A stretch of 64,000 bases of DNA from Epiperipatus broadwayi. Lineage: Eukaryota; Onychophora; Udeonychophora; Euonychophora; Peripatidae. The notes below the pieces were generated by a model, which was not told the origin of the DNA, ran no database searches, and saw only the letters and a program-made list of their open reading frames with translations. Of the stretch, positions 39,050-51,768 are shown piece by piece; positions within the stretch are counted from its first letter, which is position 1; each line of letters starts with the position of its first letter. A program made the position numbers and the translations under genes. Where the stretch lies: contig JAQFVV010012507.1 of assembly GCA_028023455.1 (NCBI GenBank), positions 2,365,456 to 2,429,455 of the forward strand. Reading direction: 5' to 3'.

Positions 39050-42021
39050 TCAGAATATTTATTTCAATATTACAATTTTCCAGAAAAGATATAAAAGAAG
39101 CATTGGCTTTTGATTTAATATGTTAGTAAATTTGGTGAATGTTTATAGTTTTATAGAATGGAATTTATATTGGTAGAGATGTTCATTATAAATTTTTTAT
39201 GTGTATAGTGTAAGACTATAAAATGTTATATGGAATTGATACACACCTTCTACAAAAATTTAAAATGGAAATAAATACAAATAAAATTAAAACAATGAAA
39301 ATAGCTGTGAGAATGGAAAATTATAACTGAGCATTAGACAAGTGAGATCATAAAACAACGTAATGTTTTTAATTTGGGAAATAGGTTAATTGAAAATGGA
39401 AGTAGCAATAAAGATATTTTAAGAGAATTTCAATGTCTAAACAAAATAATAAGCAGGAGAAGTTATTTTATAGCTTATTGCAATTGGATTTAAGAAAGTG
39501 TCTTGTTAAATAATTTGGTTAGAATGAAACTTTATATGTAGTAGAAGTAATGAAACTTTATATGTAGTAGTAATATGTCCAATTAGGAACAATAGAAAAT
39601 GTTAGTTTCTGAGATGTAAATTTGAGAGAGAATGGAAGAGATAAATTGAAAATATCGCACTAATTGTGTAGAAGAGCCGAAAAGAGAGTTTGGAAATTAT
39701 GTATGTATTTTGAAAAAGAAGAATTATGAAATATATACTGTGAATTAACAAAATAATTGCCAATTTATGAGTAGTTAAAGCCTTGGAGAAATTGGTCTAA
39801 TATATGTAAGATCTATCTTTTTAGCAGACACTTAACGATGACGATATTATAGAAAGTTTTATTATTAATGTTTTGTATCCCAAATATTTATTAAATTAAG
39901 TAGGAAAAAAGTATATACATATATAAACACATACATATGTATACATTTTAAAATCTTACTTTTTATTAAACAAATGTAAATTTTGTGAAATCAGTTTATT
40001 ATTCTTAACAGAGATTGCTGACAATTTGTTGTGAATTCTTCTCAAGATTTTACTTTACCATCTAAGAATCTCATATGTTAGTGGATGAATAGTAATTACA
40101 TTGTAAGACTAATGAGACTGCAAAAGAAAGAGAGGGAGAGAAAAGTCTATCTCAGAATACTGAAAACTTTTAAATAAATTGATGTACATATCTCGGAAAT
40201 CATAATTTCTTCAATTTTTTTTTTTTTAAAATGTAATTGTTGTATTCTCTTTATTAAAAATAAGAATTAGTGAATGATTATCTCATACCTATAAAATTAT
40301 ATACATTATTCGTGTATGTGTGTGTTTTTTTTGCTTTGCTTAATGGGTCTTAACGCTTATTTAAATATAACAGTTAATGTATATGATAAAGAACACCGAA
40401 GTGCTTTCTGTGTAGTTAAATGCAATTATTACCATTTCTCTCTCAAAAATTGAGCATTTTTTTTTATTTCTTAAACGAATTAAAACCCTATAATTTAAAG
40501 GAAGAGTTAGAAAATAAAGTATAAAGTTCTAGAAATAACGTCCTATCTGAATATAATGTTGTTATTTTATTTAAAATACCCCCATTAAAAAGATGAAAAC
40601 TGAAAAAATGAAACAGAAAAATTGATGATGTATTTTATAAAGGAACAGTTAATGATAAATAGAATTATTGAATTAATTATTAATACTTTTAATGACCAAT
40701 TAGCTGCATTTTAGCGTTTTCGATTGTAAATATCTAAAATGAGACGGAAGATTTAACCGATCACTATTTTAATTTGTCTCCATTTTACATTGTTGTTTTT
40801 TAACTTGATAGATTTAAGCAAATGCAAATCGGGTGTTTCAAGTTGAGAAATTATAAAAAATAATAAAAATGAAAAAGTAGTAAAATATTTGAAAAGAAAT
40901 AAAATCCTTGTAACTGTGATAAAATATATTAATTAATATGATAGTATATCTGCCATTTAAAAAATAAATTAAATGTTCTATTGCTCAAAAATTAATAAAA
41001 ATTTTGAATATTGGAATGACAGAGTTAGCCTGCTATCCAAAGGACTTGAATTTCAGAATTTGTCATGCCACCGTTGTATTATACAATGCAGAGCATCTGC
41101 CATTGCATTAGAGTAGTAGAATTCAATATTGCTACTATCAAATTTGATAATGATCTGATTGATTGTGATAGCAAAAAGTCTAGTTGTTTTTTAATCGTGA
41201 AATAATTCTGGATATCCAGATGATAAATCTAAAATATATATATTAGTTTACTTTATCAGAATGAGAGAAATATCAACCAAAAAAAAAAATTATTCCAAAT
41301 TATTTTTATCTGATTATAGTTTTCAGGAAGGTTGAAGGTTAGTAGTGTTTAAGTAAGGGAAAGCGTCAATACACTTATTCCTGTGTTGATAAAAATGATT
41401 GAATTGGAAATGTTTAGTGAAAGCTTAGTACAAAATAGTTTTCTACATCATATTATAAAAGATATGAAACTATTTTGATATTTAACATTATAGAAATTAT
41501 TAAATAAAAGCTTTCCATATTTGTTTGCACAAGTATTATACAAAAGAAAAAAAAAAAAAACAACTCTCCATTTCATCAATTCTATATATTCCAAACTTTT
41601 AATATTATGTAAAAACTATGATTCACACACAAAAAATATTTATATTTCTTCCAATTTAATAGAAATAATATTAATTTACAATGAAATACTGAGTGTTGTA
41701 ATGCTAAAAATCGTTTCTATACAAAGTAAAAATAAGACATATTGACAGAATTCATACTTAATTTGTAATTAAAGGTTAAATGAGAGGGAGAATTTTTTAT
41801 AATAATTATTTTCGTCAATTACTTCAGAGATCAAGTAGATAGTTAATTGGTAGTCTAACTATTGCATCTTTATTCAACTGACCAATTAAGATTTGTTATT
41901 TCTTGTGTGTGTGTGAAATGACCTTTAAACTTTATCTCTTAAATCTATCACTCTGCCATTTCGCTAATGTTGTGATAGAAAAAATATTGAAAATAAAAAG
42001 TATATATTTATTTAGCTTTTG
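39050..42021. other. AT-rich presumed intron sequence
   Basis: No gene recognised. At 41013-41069 GGAATGACA can pair with TGTCATGCC (one mismatch) around GTTAGCCTGCTA and GGACTTGAATTTC, a weakly tRNA-like 57-base hairpin. A 74-codon frame at 41521-41745 is low complexity. Confidence 0.4.
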
Positions 42022-42355
42022 TCTGAAAGTTTGAGATGATAGTATTTTTAGTTATAATTATATTGTGGATTATTTCTATCATATAATATTAATCATTAAA
42101 TGTTTTTAGAAAAAAATCAAATTTTATTCAAACTTTCAAATACATTTAACTGTTAGTAAAATCACACAGTTAGTATGCAGTGCAATATTTTGAGTGGTAG
42201 ATATTCTTCTCTCTTTAGGCAACTAATATCTCTGCATGCTTTTTCTAACAGTTGAATGTATTTGAAAAGTTTAAATACAGTTTGAATTTTTTAAAACCAT
42301 TTAGTAATTAATATTAGATGATGAAAATAATCCAAAATATATTTATAACTATATA
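42022..42355. repeat. Foldback element with tRNA-like arms, copy 2 (internally deleted)
   Basis: Homologous to copies 1 and 3 at both ends: left GTCTGAAAGTTTGAGATGAT and AATGTTTTTAGAAAAAA, right CAGTTGAATGTATTTGAAA and TTAATATTAGATGATG. The tRNA-like modules and the centre have been deleted, leaving short inverted arms. Confidence 0.7.
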
Positions 42356-43066
42356 TTAACTATTTATTACAAAGAAAGAGAGGAGTGGGAAAGAGAATGT
42401 TATTATCTTGAAAAAAAAAAGGTTTGGGGATTTGATTTTAAGATATTAATAAATAATAATTTACAATGTTCACTTTGTCCTTTTTTAGTGCAATAATATC
42501 AATTAGGTATAACATAAATTTTTATGAAAACATATTTTTACCTGATTTAATCTTTCTAAATATTTCATGCAAGTAGTAAAGTCATATACTGCATTTAATT
42601 TCATTAAACTTAGCTATTTCGTTTTGAAGCATACATAAAATTTGATAATAATCTATAATTATATAAATTATAAATGAAACTCAAAATAAAAAAAATAATG
42701 ATTATAACAAATAGTTATTAATTTTGTATTAAGTAAAAAAAAATACAATGATTTTTTTAAAACTTCTATAAAATATGTGAAAAAAAAAAAGAAAATACCA
42801 AAAAAAAAAAAAACAGTGATCAATTAGTCTTTCAGTGATCAGATAGAAAATTATATGCTGTACAAATAATCTACATAAAAGATGCTTGCATAAAAATTTG
42901 AACAATTACATGATAAGAAAAAAAAAAACATACTCTGTTGCTCCAGAAAAAATATGAGAAATTTTTTTTAAATCATTACATTTGCCATTTTATTATTTAT
43001 CCGTATGATTAGGATATTTTAATCTTTTTGTGAGATCTATATATATGTTATATTCATTTGTTTTAG

Positions 43067-43321
43067 CCTGATAATTCTTGCCAAGATAACCAAATGCTGA
43101 GTAATAGTTCTACTTCTGAATATGAAACAATTATACAACAAGGGTCCCTTTCTTCTCTTCAACAGGAAATCAAAGCATCAGAAAATTTTGAAAGTCCAAC
43201 TGTTGTCAGTTCTCTTTTTGTAAATGTTGCACCCCCTCTTGAGAAAGTCGATGTCTCTACTGAAGATAATCATCCTTTAATTAAGCCAGATGAAAAATCT
43301 GAAGTAAATGAAGAATTTCAG
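43067..43321 (+). CDS. Exon candidate C, Ser/Glu-rich disordered segment
   Basis: A 255-bp segment with a strong acceptor (ATTTGTTTTAG) and a CAG before the donor GTATTT is open in phase 0 for all 85 codons. The peptide begins PDNSCQDNQMLSNSS and contains SLSSLQQEIKASENFESP and VDVSTEDNHPLIKPDEKS. Its composition (Ser, Glu, Gln, Asp, few aromatics) is quite unlike the Phe/Ile/Lys/Asn-rich chance frames of the window, which is the main evidence for coding. It fits a disordered linker of a large protein. It joins candidate B in phase 0 across a 10.5-kb intron. No domain or gene recognised. Confidence 0.6.
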
Positions 43322-43811
43322 GTATTTTTTTTCTTATTTCTGCTGTATACGTGTATGTTGATATAGTAAAGTTTTATGAACAAGCAGTGAAATTTTATTT
43401 TTATTGTTTATAATTTATTTTTTGTTATTTTTAAATACAATTTATTTTATATTGTATTTAGAAATACTTGTGAGCACATGTTTTAAATATACTGTTAGAT
43501 AAAAATAATTATTTGAATGTAAAATACTAAAACTAATTAGAAACAAAAAAAAAATTATTTGTATTATTAAAACTTAATTATATATTTTGAGATATTTAGG
43601 TTAAATAAATTCTTAATATATCAATTTTCAAGAGATTGAAGCCCATTAAAAATTAGTGATATAAAACAATTTATTGTTTATTCACCTAAATGCTGCTTTA
43701 AATACATATCTGATATTACAATTCTAAATTTTTCACACTTATTATATAGAAAAATACAGCATTCATAAAGATAATTTTAATATTATAATAATTATATATA
43801 TATAATTTTTT

Positions 43812-43970
43812 TTTAACGGTAAATACAATATTATATTTTAAATTCTTTTGTAGCGCTTTCGATTACGCGGCTCAGCTTTAACTGAAATTCAGTTAAAGCT
43901 GATGAGGTTTAGCACGTAATCAAAAGCGCTACAAAAGAATTTAAAATATAATATTGTATTTACCGTTAAA
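43812..43970. repeat. Nested palindromic MITE-like element
   Basis: Arms of about 55 bases (43812-43866 and 43916-43970) are almost perfect reverse complements, starting TTTAACGGTAAATAC. The loop itself holds a second perfect 14-bp hairpin, CAGCTTTAACTGAA / TTCAGTTAAAGCTG. The whole would fold into one long cruciform. Flanked by T runs and (TA) tracts. Confidence 0.85.
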
Positions 43971-46900
43971 TTTTTTTTTTATATATAATATTTTATAACG
44001 GGTACTGTATTTTATATTTATATTTGTATAGTCTGATTTAATTTAATTTATGCACTGGAGATGCAATATCTACTAACATTTTTTTCTAAATCTTCCTCTC
44101 ACATATTGATATTTAATATCATGTATAATAACTCAAGTTTGGTTGATATGCTTTGATTCCAATAAAATATGTATTATTTTGCTGAATTACAAGTGCACAT
44201 ATTTTTTCTCACGCAGATATATATATTTCATCTGATATATTTTTTTAATATTTATATAGATCCTGTTACTAAAAGGGTTTTAAACTATTTACCCTATGGG
44301 ATATATAACAGTTTAAAGTTTGTGATATGACTTCTCACTCCCTTTCTAATTTACCAAATAAATATTAGGAAAAATGTGATCATATTTTTTTGGTCATTCT
44401 AATTTTCGAGTCATATTATATGATATCATATAAAAGAGAAATTGTAACTTGTCCTAGTTTTTATTTATTTGTTTCAAGTGTCAGCATTCAGTGAATCATA
44501 TTACCTGAACACATCGTCACAAGGTTAATTAATAAAGACAAAATTTCTCTCCTTTATAAATACATGTTTTTTTGTTATCTGGTTTCTATTTATATTACCA
44601 TTCATACATGGAGGAATTTAAATAATTAAGGTTGCCGAATTTAAATTACCACATAGATTTCATGAAGAAGTAAGTACATATTATAAATACAAAATTATTT
44701 ATTAATAAACACTAATATCTAATATACACATATAACATTACATAAAATATATACATAACATATAGTTTTAATTACAAATTTAATTAGTATTCTCTTAGCA
44801 ATAATAAAGTTTAGTTCATTTGTCAATAATTATTAGTTCATTAAAAGTTTATATTATTAGTTCAGATAACCATTAAAATTAGGTATAGAGCTCTCATTAA
44901 TTTTACCAATTATTTTTTTGAATGGGTTTAATGACAGATATAGTAGGTATATACCATGATCATGGGTTACTTATTTTTACTAACGATGGGATTCATTAGT
45001 TCTGGTTGAAGTATTGGTTTCTTATTAGCTTGCTAGGGTCTTAATGTTATGTAGGAACAACATTTTGAATCAAGGCATTCTCTTGTCTTTAGGCTAGGAA
45101 AAAAGCATTAGTGACCGTATCTGCTTAGTTGTCCATCTGGTTTGAATTATCGCCACAGGTAAAAATAAATCTGGCAAAACATTTTTTTACAGTTTTTTGG
45201 ATCTTATCTATGATATATTGCTCAATGAAGAATACAACTCTCTAATTTGTAGAATTCAATAATAATATTAATGAAGCAAGGAAGAAAAAATCAAATTTCT
45301 CAAGATTGCTTTTTGTACAACTAATCTGATTTTATTGCTCAAGTACCTATTTACATTTTTCCTTTTTTTTTTGTCTCTTCGGGATTTTAATTCTCTTAAA
45401 CTTATTTTTATTATAATTAATTTACAATATTAATCATAACTTAGACCACAATATTTGATTTTATATTATCTTTAATATATTATTCATTTATGGTGTGAAC
45501 TAAAATGAATGAACATGTTATAAAATTTAAACAATGTTTAATTATATACAATCTCTAATTTTTTTTCTTTTTTCATTTACTAAGTTCATATTGGTGATTG
45601 ATATTGTAATCAGCCATATTTAATCAGGGAGAAGAAATATCACACCTCCCTTCCCCTCTAATTACAGTGAATTACATTTATGTATAAATTAAGATTATAC
45701 TAAAAAGAAAATAAAAATATTAATAATAATACATTTATTAATAATAAAATATGATAGCACATATATATTTTATTTATTATGTGTGTTTATTCATTCATAT
45801 TTACTCAAAAAATAAAAATAATAAAAACTTAATGTACTGTACTGTAGTGAAGTGTTAGATTTTTATCACAATTAAACATGTTCTGAAGGATATCCTTTTT
45901 TAAAAAATTTTCTTTTTTTAAAATAGAAATGCTCGGTAATCTTTTTAACAACAAACTATGGTCTCTCTGTATGATGTTTTAAGTCAGTATTAACTTCAGA
46001 ATCTGTAGAGTTACCCCTGATTGCCATTAATCACTTTAAATTCTAAATTAAATTTCAAATTTTAAGCTTTCTGATGAAATTGAATGTATGGTAAGTAATT
46101 CTACTTAGTCCGTCACTACTAAATGCTAGTTGGCATTTTATTGCTTGACAAAAATACTTGTTAAGTTTTATAAAACTTTTATCTTTACACTTAGCTTATA
46201 TTCTATCATACAAAATATTGAAACAAAAATGAATCATGAAATGTTCCTTGTATAAAACAAATAAACATTATTAGTAAACATGATTGCCTATAGAACTTTG
46301 AGGCAGAAAAAGTGGCTGTTGCCATATCATAAAATTTATTAAATATATGAATTTTAATGTGTTTTTATTTTAATGCTTTATTTATTTACATTTTTTATGA
46401 ACAGCATATAATTGAAGTAGTATATATTGATTCAAAGTATTATAAAGTTCTGAATTCTTCTTGAGTACACTGCTATTTCAGCTTTACATTCTGTCCAATC
46501 TCTGAATGAAGAATAGTTATACTAACAATCCAAAAAAATAAAAGTCTTAGATATGTGTTAGAAAGTGAGAAAAGAAAGAATTATTAAAAGTTAATTATTT
46601 TACATGTTAATTATCACATTTAAGAGAGTTATGACTGTTCAATATTTCTCAAACTTAGCAATCATTGAATTTAAAGGACGTGTGGATATTTCAATGATAA
46701 ATGTAAAGAAACAGAAATAAACAAAATCTAGATTAATTTACAAAAGTCATTAATATAATACATTTATGTTATTTTGCAAGCAAGTTTTTTTTTTTTTTTT
46801 GTAAAATTAAAAAAAACATTTTAATGGAAGCAAAAATTGTTACCAATAATGATATGATTATAATATTTATATATGATTCAAATTTCAAACTTTCTTGAAA

Positions 46901-47482
46901 CAAATTATTTGATAAAGACTTAAATTGGATTAATTGAGAGCTAATTAAATACATTCAATGTAAAAGTGCATGATTAATTAAATAACTATAATTAGTGGGG
47001 TTTTTTTCATAAAAATATTTATTAAGTTAAAATAAATAATTAATGTAATTGCAAAACAATCACTGGAATTAAAACTGAGGATGAAATAAAGGCATGTCTT
47101 ATTAGGTGGCGTGATAAAAATAGAGGAAGATAAAAAGGAGGATACCAATGCTTAAAAGTAGAAGAGAATTTGTAGAGGGAGACAAAATCTGTGTCAAGAA
47201 TACTTAATCTGTAGCAAGATTTAGACATAGCCACTGACAATCTATCTTTAATAGTATTTGCATCAAGTCTAGTATTTCACTATATGAAGAAAACATGAGA
47301 TTTTATATAAAAGAAGCTTTCAATAAGATGTGCTAGAACCCATCTGAATGCACTATTTAGAAATCTGAATGATGTAGTTTTCACAATTATGAACTTACCA
47401 GCAAAGGAATGGTGTTGTAAGATGTCAGCATTGACTGTACATAGGGGGGGGGGGTTTATATACTTATCATCTATTGTTTAAT

Positions 47483-47530
<48 letters not shown>

Positions 47531-48980
47531 ATAGAGAGATATAGAGAGAGAGAGAGAGAGAGAATATTGGCCAAAGGATAATTAAATTATACATAAAACA
47601 ATTGAACTTATACTTAATCATAGCTCTTTAATGGTAAACTTACCATATTATCGTATTATGAACAATACTGCAAAAAGATTTTTTTTGAATTAAAAACATA
47701 AAGCCTTAATTGTTTTTTTCCCCATTGTATTTGTTATTTATTTATTTAGTTACTTATTTGTATGAAAATGATAGCAGCAATGCAATTGTACATTTATAAT
47801 TTCACTATCATTGTAATTTGTAAAATATTGTATTTTATTGTATTTATGTGAGTACATGAGATATAAACAAAAATGATAAGAAATTAATTATGAAATCATT
47901 TCTCACTTTTCTATGATTTCCAAAATATATACAGATGCCATTACTAATGAAGTCTATAGCTTCTAAATTTTTCTAATGTATTCAATATAGTGTTTTTAGT
48001 GTAGTATTGTCAGAGACATTGATTTATATTTTGTATTGTTCAAATCCAGCCACAAGATAGACTTGATTTTTTTATTTTATTGTTCATCATTCATGATGAT
48101 GGATGATTATTTCTTTTGAGTAGTAGTTTTAATTACTTTTACTTTATAATGCTGGTGTATGTATAATTATATTTTAGTTGCTCTAAGGAGTTAACTGATC
48201 TCTTCTGATCAAACTGAAAACTAGGCCGATCTCAGAGATCTTCATGATCTCATGGTCTTTAGCATCTAACATTTCTTTTATTTTTTGTGATAAAACCTTA
48301 CTTTAATAATATTATACTTTTTGTAAATTTCATTATTTGAAATACTTTTTTCCACTTCCAGATACCCCCATTCTGTTACAATAGTAATTATTATTTCTTG
48401 TATTTTTGATAAATATTCATTTTTCTTTAAGTGTATGAGGATAGCCTACTTTATCAATTAACATAAATTTATTACAAGATGTTACTAATCCTCCTTTAAA
48501 ATCTTAGAAGTTGACAATGTAAGAAATTATTTAAGCACTGTTTGTCATAGTATTTCAGCTTTGATGATTTCATATCATCAGTATTGAACATTTTATTCAA
48601 TTAAGAGATTATAGTAATGAAGTAGTTTTATGGTGAAGCTTTAAAGACAAAAATTAAGCATTTCTGGGAATACTGTCAACGTTTTGGTTGAACGTTGCAT
48701 TTTGAATGATATGTAAAAAATTAAATATAATTAAGTCTGAAAAAAAAGTTCTTAAAAATTAAAATTCTTACCTTTATTATATATTGTACATTAAAAATTA
48801 GTATAAATAAATTTTATAAATTATGCTTATTGAAATATGAAAATTTTGTTTATTAATTGAAAGTGTGTATGGTATATAAATCCACAAGATAGTTTCCAGA
48901 ATTACACCAATGTAGTGACTATATCAGACTCAGTGCATCATTTGATAAAGACCCATTCAGATCATATTACTTTCTATTTT
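43971..48980. other. AT-rich stretch without a recognised gene
   Basis: No gene supported. Includes a G11 run at 47444-47454. A 66-codon minus frame at 47040-47240 is somewhat less AT-biased than its surroundings but carries no recognisable motif. Confidence 0.5.
47485..47563. repeat. Compound microsatellite (TA)n(GA)n
   Basis: Long TA tract passing into GA repeats. Confidence 0.95.
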
Positions 48981-49196
48981 CCTGAAGGTTTGTGATGATG
49001 GTATTTTAGTTATATTTATATATTATGCTATTTCATTTATCTAATATTAAGTATTGAATGTCTTTAGAAAAATTTAAGTTTATTTAAATTTTCCAATTAC
49101 ATAAACTATTAGTAATAGCACACAAATTAGTATATACACAACATTTTAAGAGGTCTTATTCTCCTCTCTTTTTCAGATGCTGCTCGCATGAGCAGT

Positions 49197-49286
49197 GACA
49201 GTAATAGCGTGGGAATCAAACTTGAACTCTTATTTTTGAGTTTTGAATTTTAAGGTAACACTCTAACCAACTAAGCCATCCTGACA
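49197..49286 (-). other. tRNA-derived module, left arm of foldback copy 3
   Basis: On the minus strand: TGTCAGGATGGCTTAGTTGG, then TTAGAG (A box), and later AAGTTTGATTCCC (B box region) and TTACTGTC, which pairs with the 5' end. Not a functional tRNA. Confidence 0.6.
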
Positions 49287-49416
49287 TAAGTCAACATAAT
49301 GTAACTATACATAATGTATAGAAACCATTAATCAAATTTGCTCTTAAGGCTAAAGTAGAGAAATCATGAAGAATCTCATAGATAAGTATATGAAATTTCT
49401 AATGACTGATGCCTTT

Positions 49417-49507
49417 AGCAGGATGGCTCAATTGGTTAGGGCATTATTTGAAAATTCAATACTCAAGAAACTAAGGATCCACATTTGATTCCCATGCTAG
49501 TACTGTC
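49417..49507 (+). other. tRNA-derived module, right arm of foldback copy 3
   Basis: AGCAGGATGGCTCAATTGG then TTAGGGC (A box), the ATTCAATACTCAAGAA spacer, then CATTTGATTCCCATGC (B box) and TAGTACTGTC. Same length and order as the module of copy 1. Confidence 0.65.
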
Positions 49508-49712
49508 AGCGGTCAGGCCAGCAATACCTGAAGAAGAGATGAGAATAATACCTCTTGAAACATTGTGTATATATTAATCTGAGTGCTATTACTAACAGTT
49601 GAATGTAAATGGAAAAAATAAATAAAGTTAATTTTTTCTAAAGACATTAAATAATTAATGTTAGATGATGGAAATAATCCAATATATAATTATATAATAC
49701 TACCTGTTTGCA

Positions 49713-51768
49713 TGAACATTAAATTGGAGGTTCTAGTATAAGCTAATTCATATATTCAATTGCTTAGTGTGTCTGTGTTGAGAGAGTGATATATGCATAA
49801 TATGGTTGGGATATAAGCAAATATTAATTATTTTAAAGAACTATCACAAATTTAATCTTTTAAATTATTAAGTCACTTAATGAATTTCCTGGATGGTTGT
49901 TATTATTGTTATTTGAAAATAATCTCAATTCCTTAAAAAAGTACATTAAGTAATCCATATTTTTCATTGATCCATAATTGACTCCTGTCTCTTTCAAAAT
50001 TCTATTGACCCCATTATAAATCCGTGAAGTGACATGTACTCTTTATATTTTTCCTTTCCCCCCCAATAATATTAAACGTTTTATTGTTAGTCCAAAGCTT
50101 TATATTTGTAATTTGTTATATCTTATTATTTGTGTTATAATATATAATTTTTTAAAAATATTTTCTGCTCTTGATTTAATTATATATGAGCATTTATATC
50201 TAGTTCATTATTCAGTAAATTTGTGACTTTTTTTTTCTTTTTTATACCTGCTTCTATTTATTTTACCAGTACCTATTTTTTTTTAGTTTATAATTTTCTA
50301 CATTCTTAAAATTTACCTTCAATTAAATTGTGAGATGAATTTATGTTATTTTCCAGATCTGTACATGGACTATTAATGCTATTTATGAAAGTATTTTGTA
50401 TTTTTATAAAATCTATTTGGAAACTGTTTTTTTCTTTTTTTTTAAATGCAATTTCTTATTTATAATTTTTTTCCCCATTGCTTTTAGTTTTAAAGCAGTA
50501 ATTAGTAAATTTTTTCTTCCTATTTATTTTCTTCATAAGTGACTTATTTTATAATTATATATTTCAATGAATATTGATTGAAAAATAAAAACCTGTATTT
50601 TAATATTGCACAAGTTCCAAAACTAATGGAAAAATCCCCCAAACGTTAAATAATGTTTTTAAGTAAATTTGATTAATATTTTTCTAAGAGTTAGATTAAA
50701 CTGGAGGGATTGATGAAGAAAATCCCATACTTTTATGGGTACTAAACTTGTAGCTTCTAATGGTGATCAGTCCACCTTGTTATATATATATCTAATTATT
50801 ATATTTATTTCTAAGTTTTTTTTCACTTATTCATAATTTTAATGACCATGGGGTAATTCTAACAATGAATAATAAATTACCCATATCTTTGTAACTAGAT
50901 TATTAAACTAAAATTGTGATTCTAATTCAACAAATAAAACTTGCAAAGAAATATGTGCATTCATAAAGATGTATACATCCACACAATCAGTAAGCTTTGT
51001 GTGCAGATATATATATATAATTAAAATTATAAGTTTTATTATGCTTTAATTTTAAATTGCACTAAGATTAAAAACACACACACACACAAATTTCTACCCA
51101 TGTAAATATTTTCTACATTATAATATTTTCATTAAAAAAAAAACAAAACAACCTTATATTATTCACCATAACATATATCTTTTTTTTTCTTTTTATTGTT
51201 TTATATATTTTGAAGAGATTGTCCATTTCCTAAATATATACATATTTTAGATTTGTTTTAAATAAAACGTAAAATATTTTAGTCTATATTGAATGAAATG
51301 GAAATAAAGCAAATGCTGCTTAAAGTCGCAATAAATGAAGTCCATTATTTTGTAGCATTTCAAGAGAGTTATTATATTGCTCTCTTGTGAACCATAAAGC
51401 TTTGTAAAGTTGTAGTTCTGTTTTAACTATTTTTAATGTCGGTTGTCAAGATTCTTAAAAATATGTTTTTCTGATAAAAAAGATTAAAGTTTTAAATTAT
51501 TATTAAAATAAAATAGTATAATCATTTGTTTTTATTATCATTCTTTTAATTTTCGGATTGTTTTATTATATTTGAAAGGAAATGAATATATATATATACA
51601 TTGCTCTTACACATACATATTCATAAGAGAATTGTTTGAGATTGAAATATTAAAAGTTCAATTTTTATCTTTGAGGAATTTGGGTAATAAAACTTTTTGT
51701 TTTTATTTTAAAAAGATATGTCTCAATTTTCTAAGAATTAGAGACAAACATATGTACAAAATTTCAAA
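49713..51768. other. AT-rich stretch without recognised features
   Basis: Only short (TA) and (CA) tracts and low-complexity frames were seen. Confidence 0.5.

Larger units (their letters stand above)
48981..49712. repeat. Foldback element with tRNA-like arms, copy 3
   Basis: The left end CCTGAAGGTTTGTGATGATGG is preserved. Both arms carry the TTTAGAAAAA block, ACTATTAGTAATAGCACA-like sequence and a full tRNA-like module in opposite orientation (49197-49286 minus, 49417-49507 plus), around a short centre with TCTCATAGATAAGTATATG. This is the best preserved copy, showing the basic plan: terminus, spacer, tRNA module, central block, then the mirror image. No coding capacity. Confidence 0.82.

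Noticed and set aside
41013-41069. tRNA-like hairpin
   Set aside because: End pairing is good but the A and B boxes are poor and the length is short; not enough for a tRNA or a SINE call.
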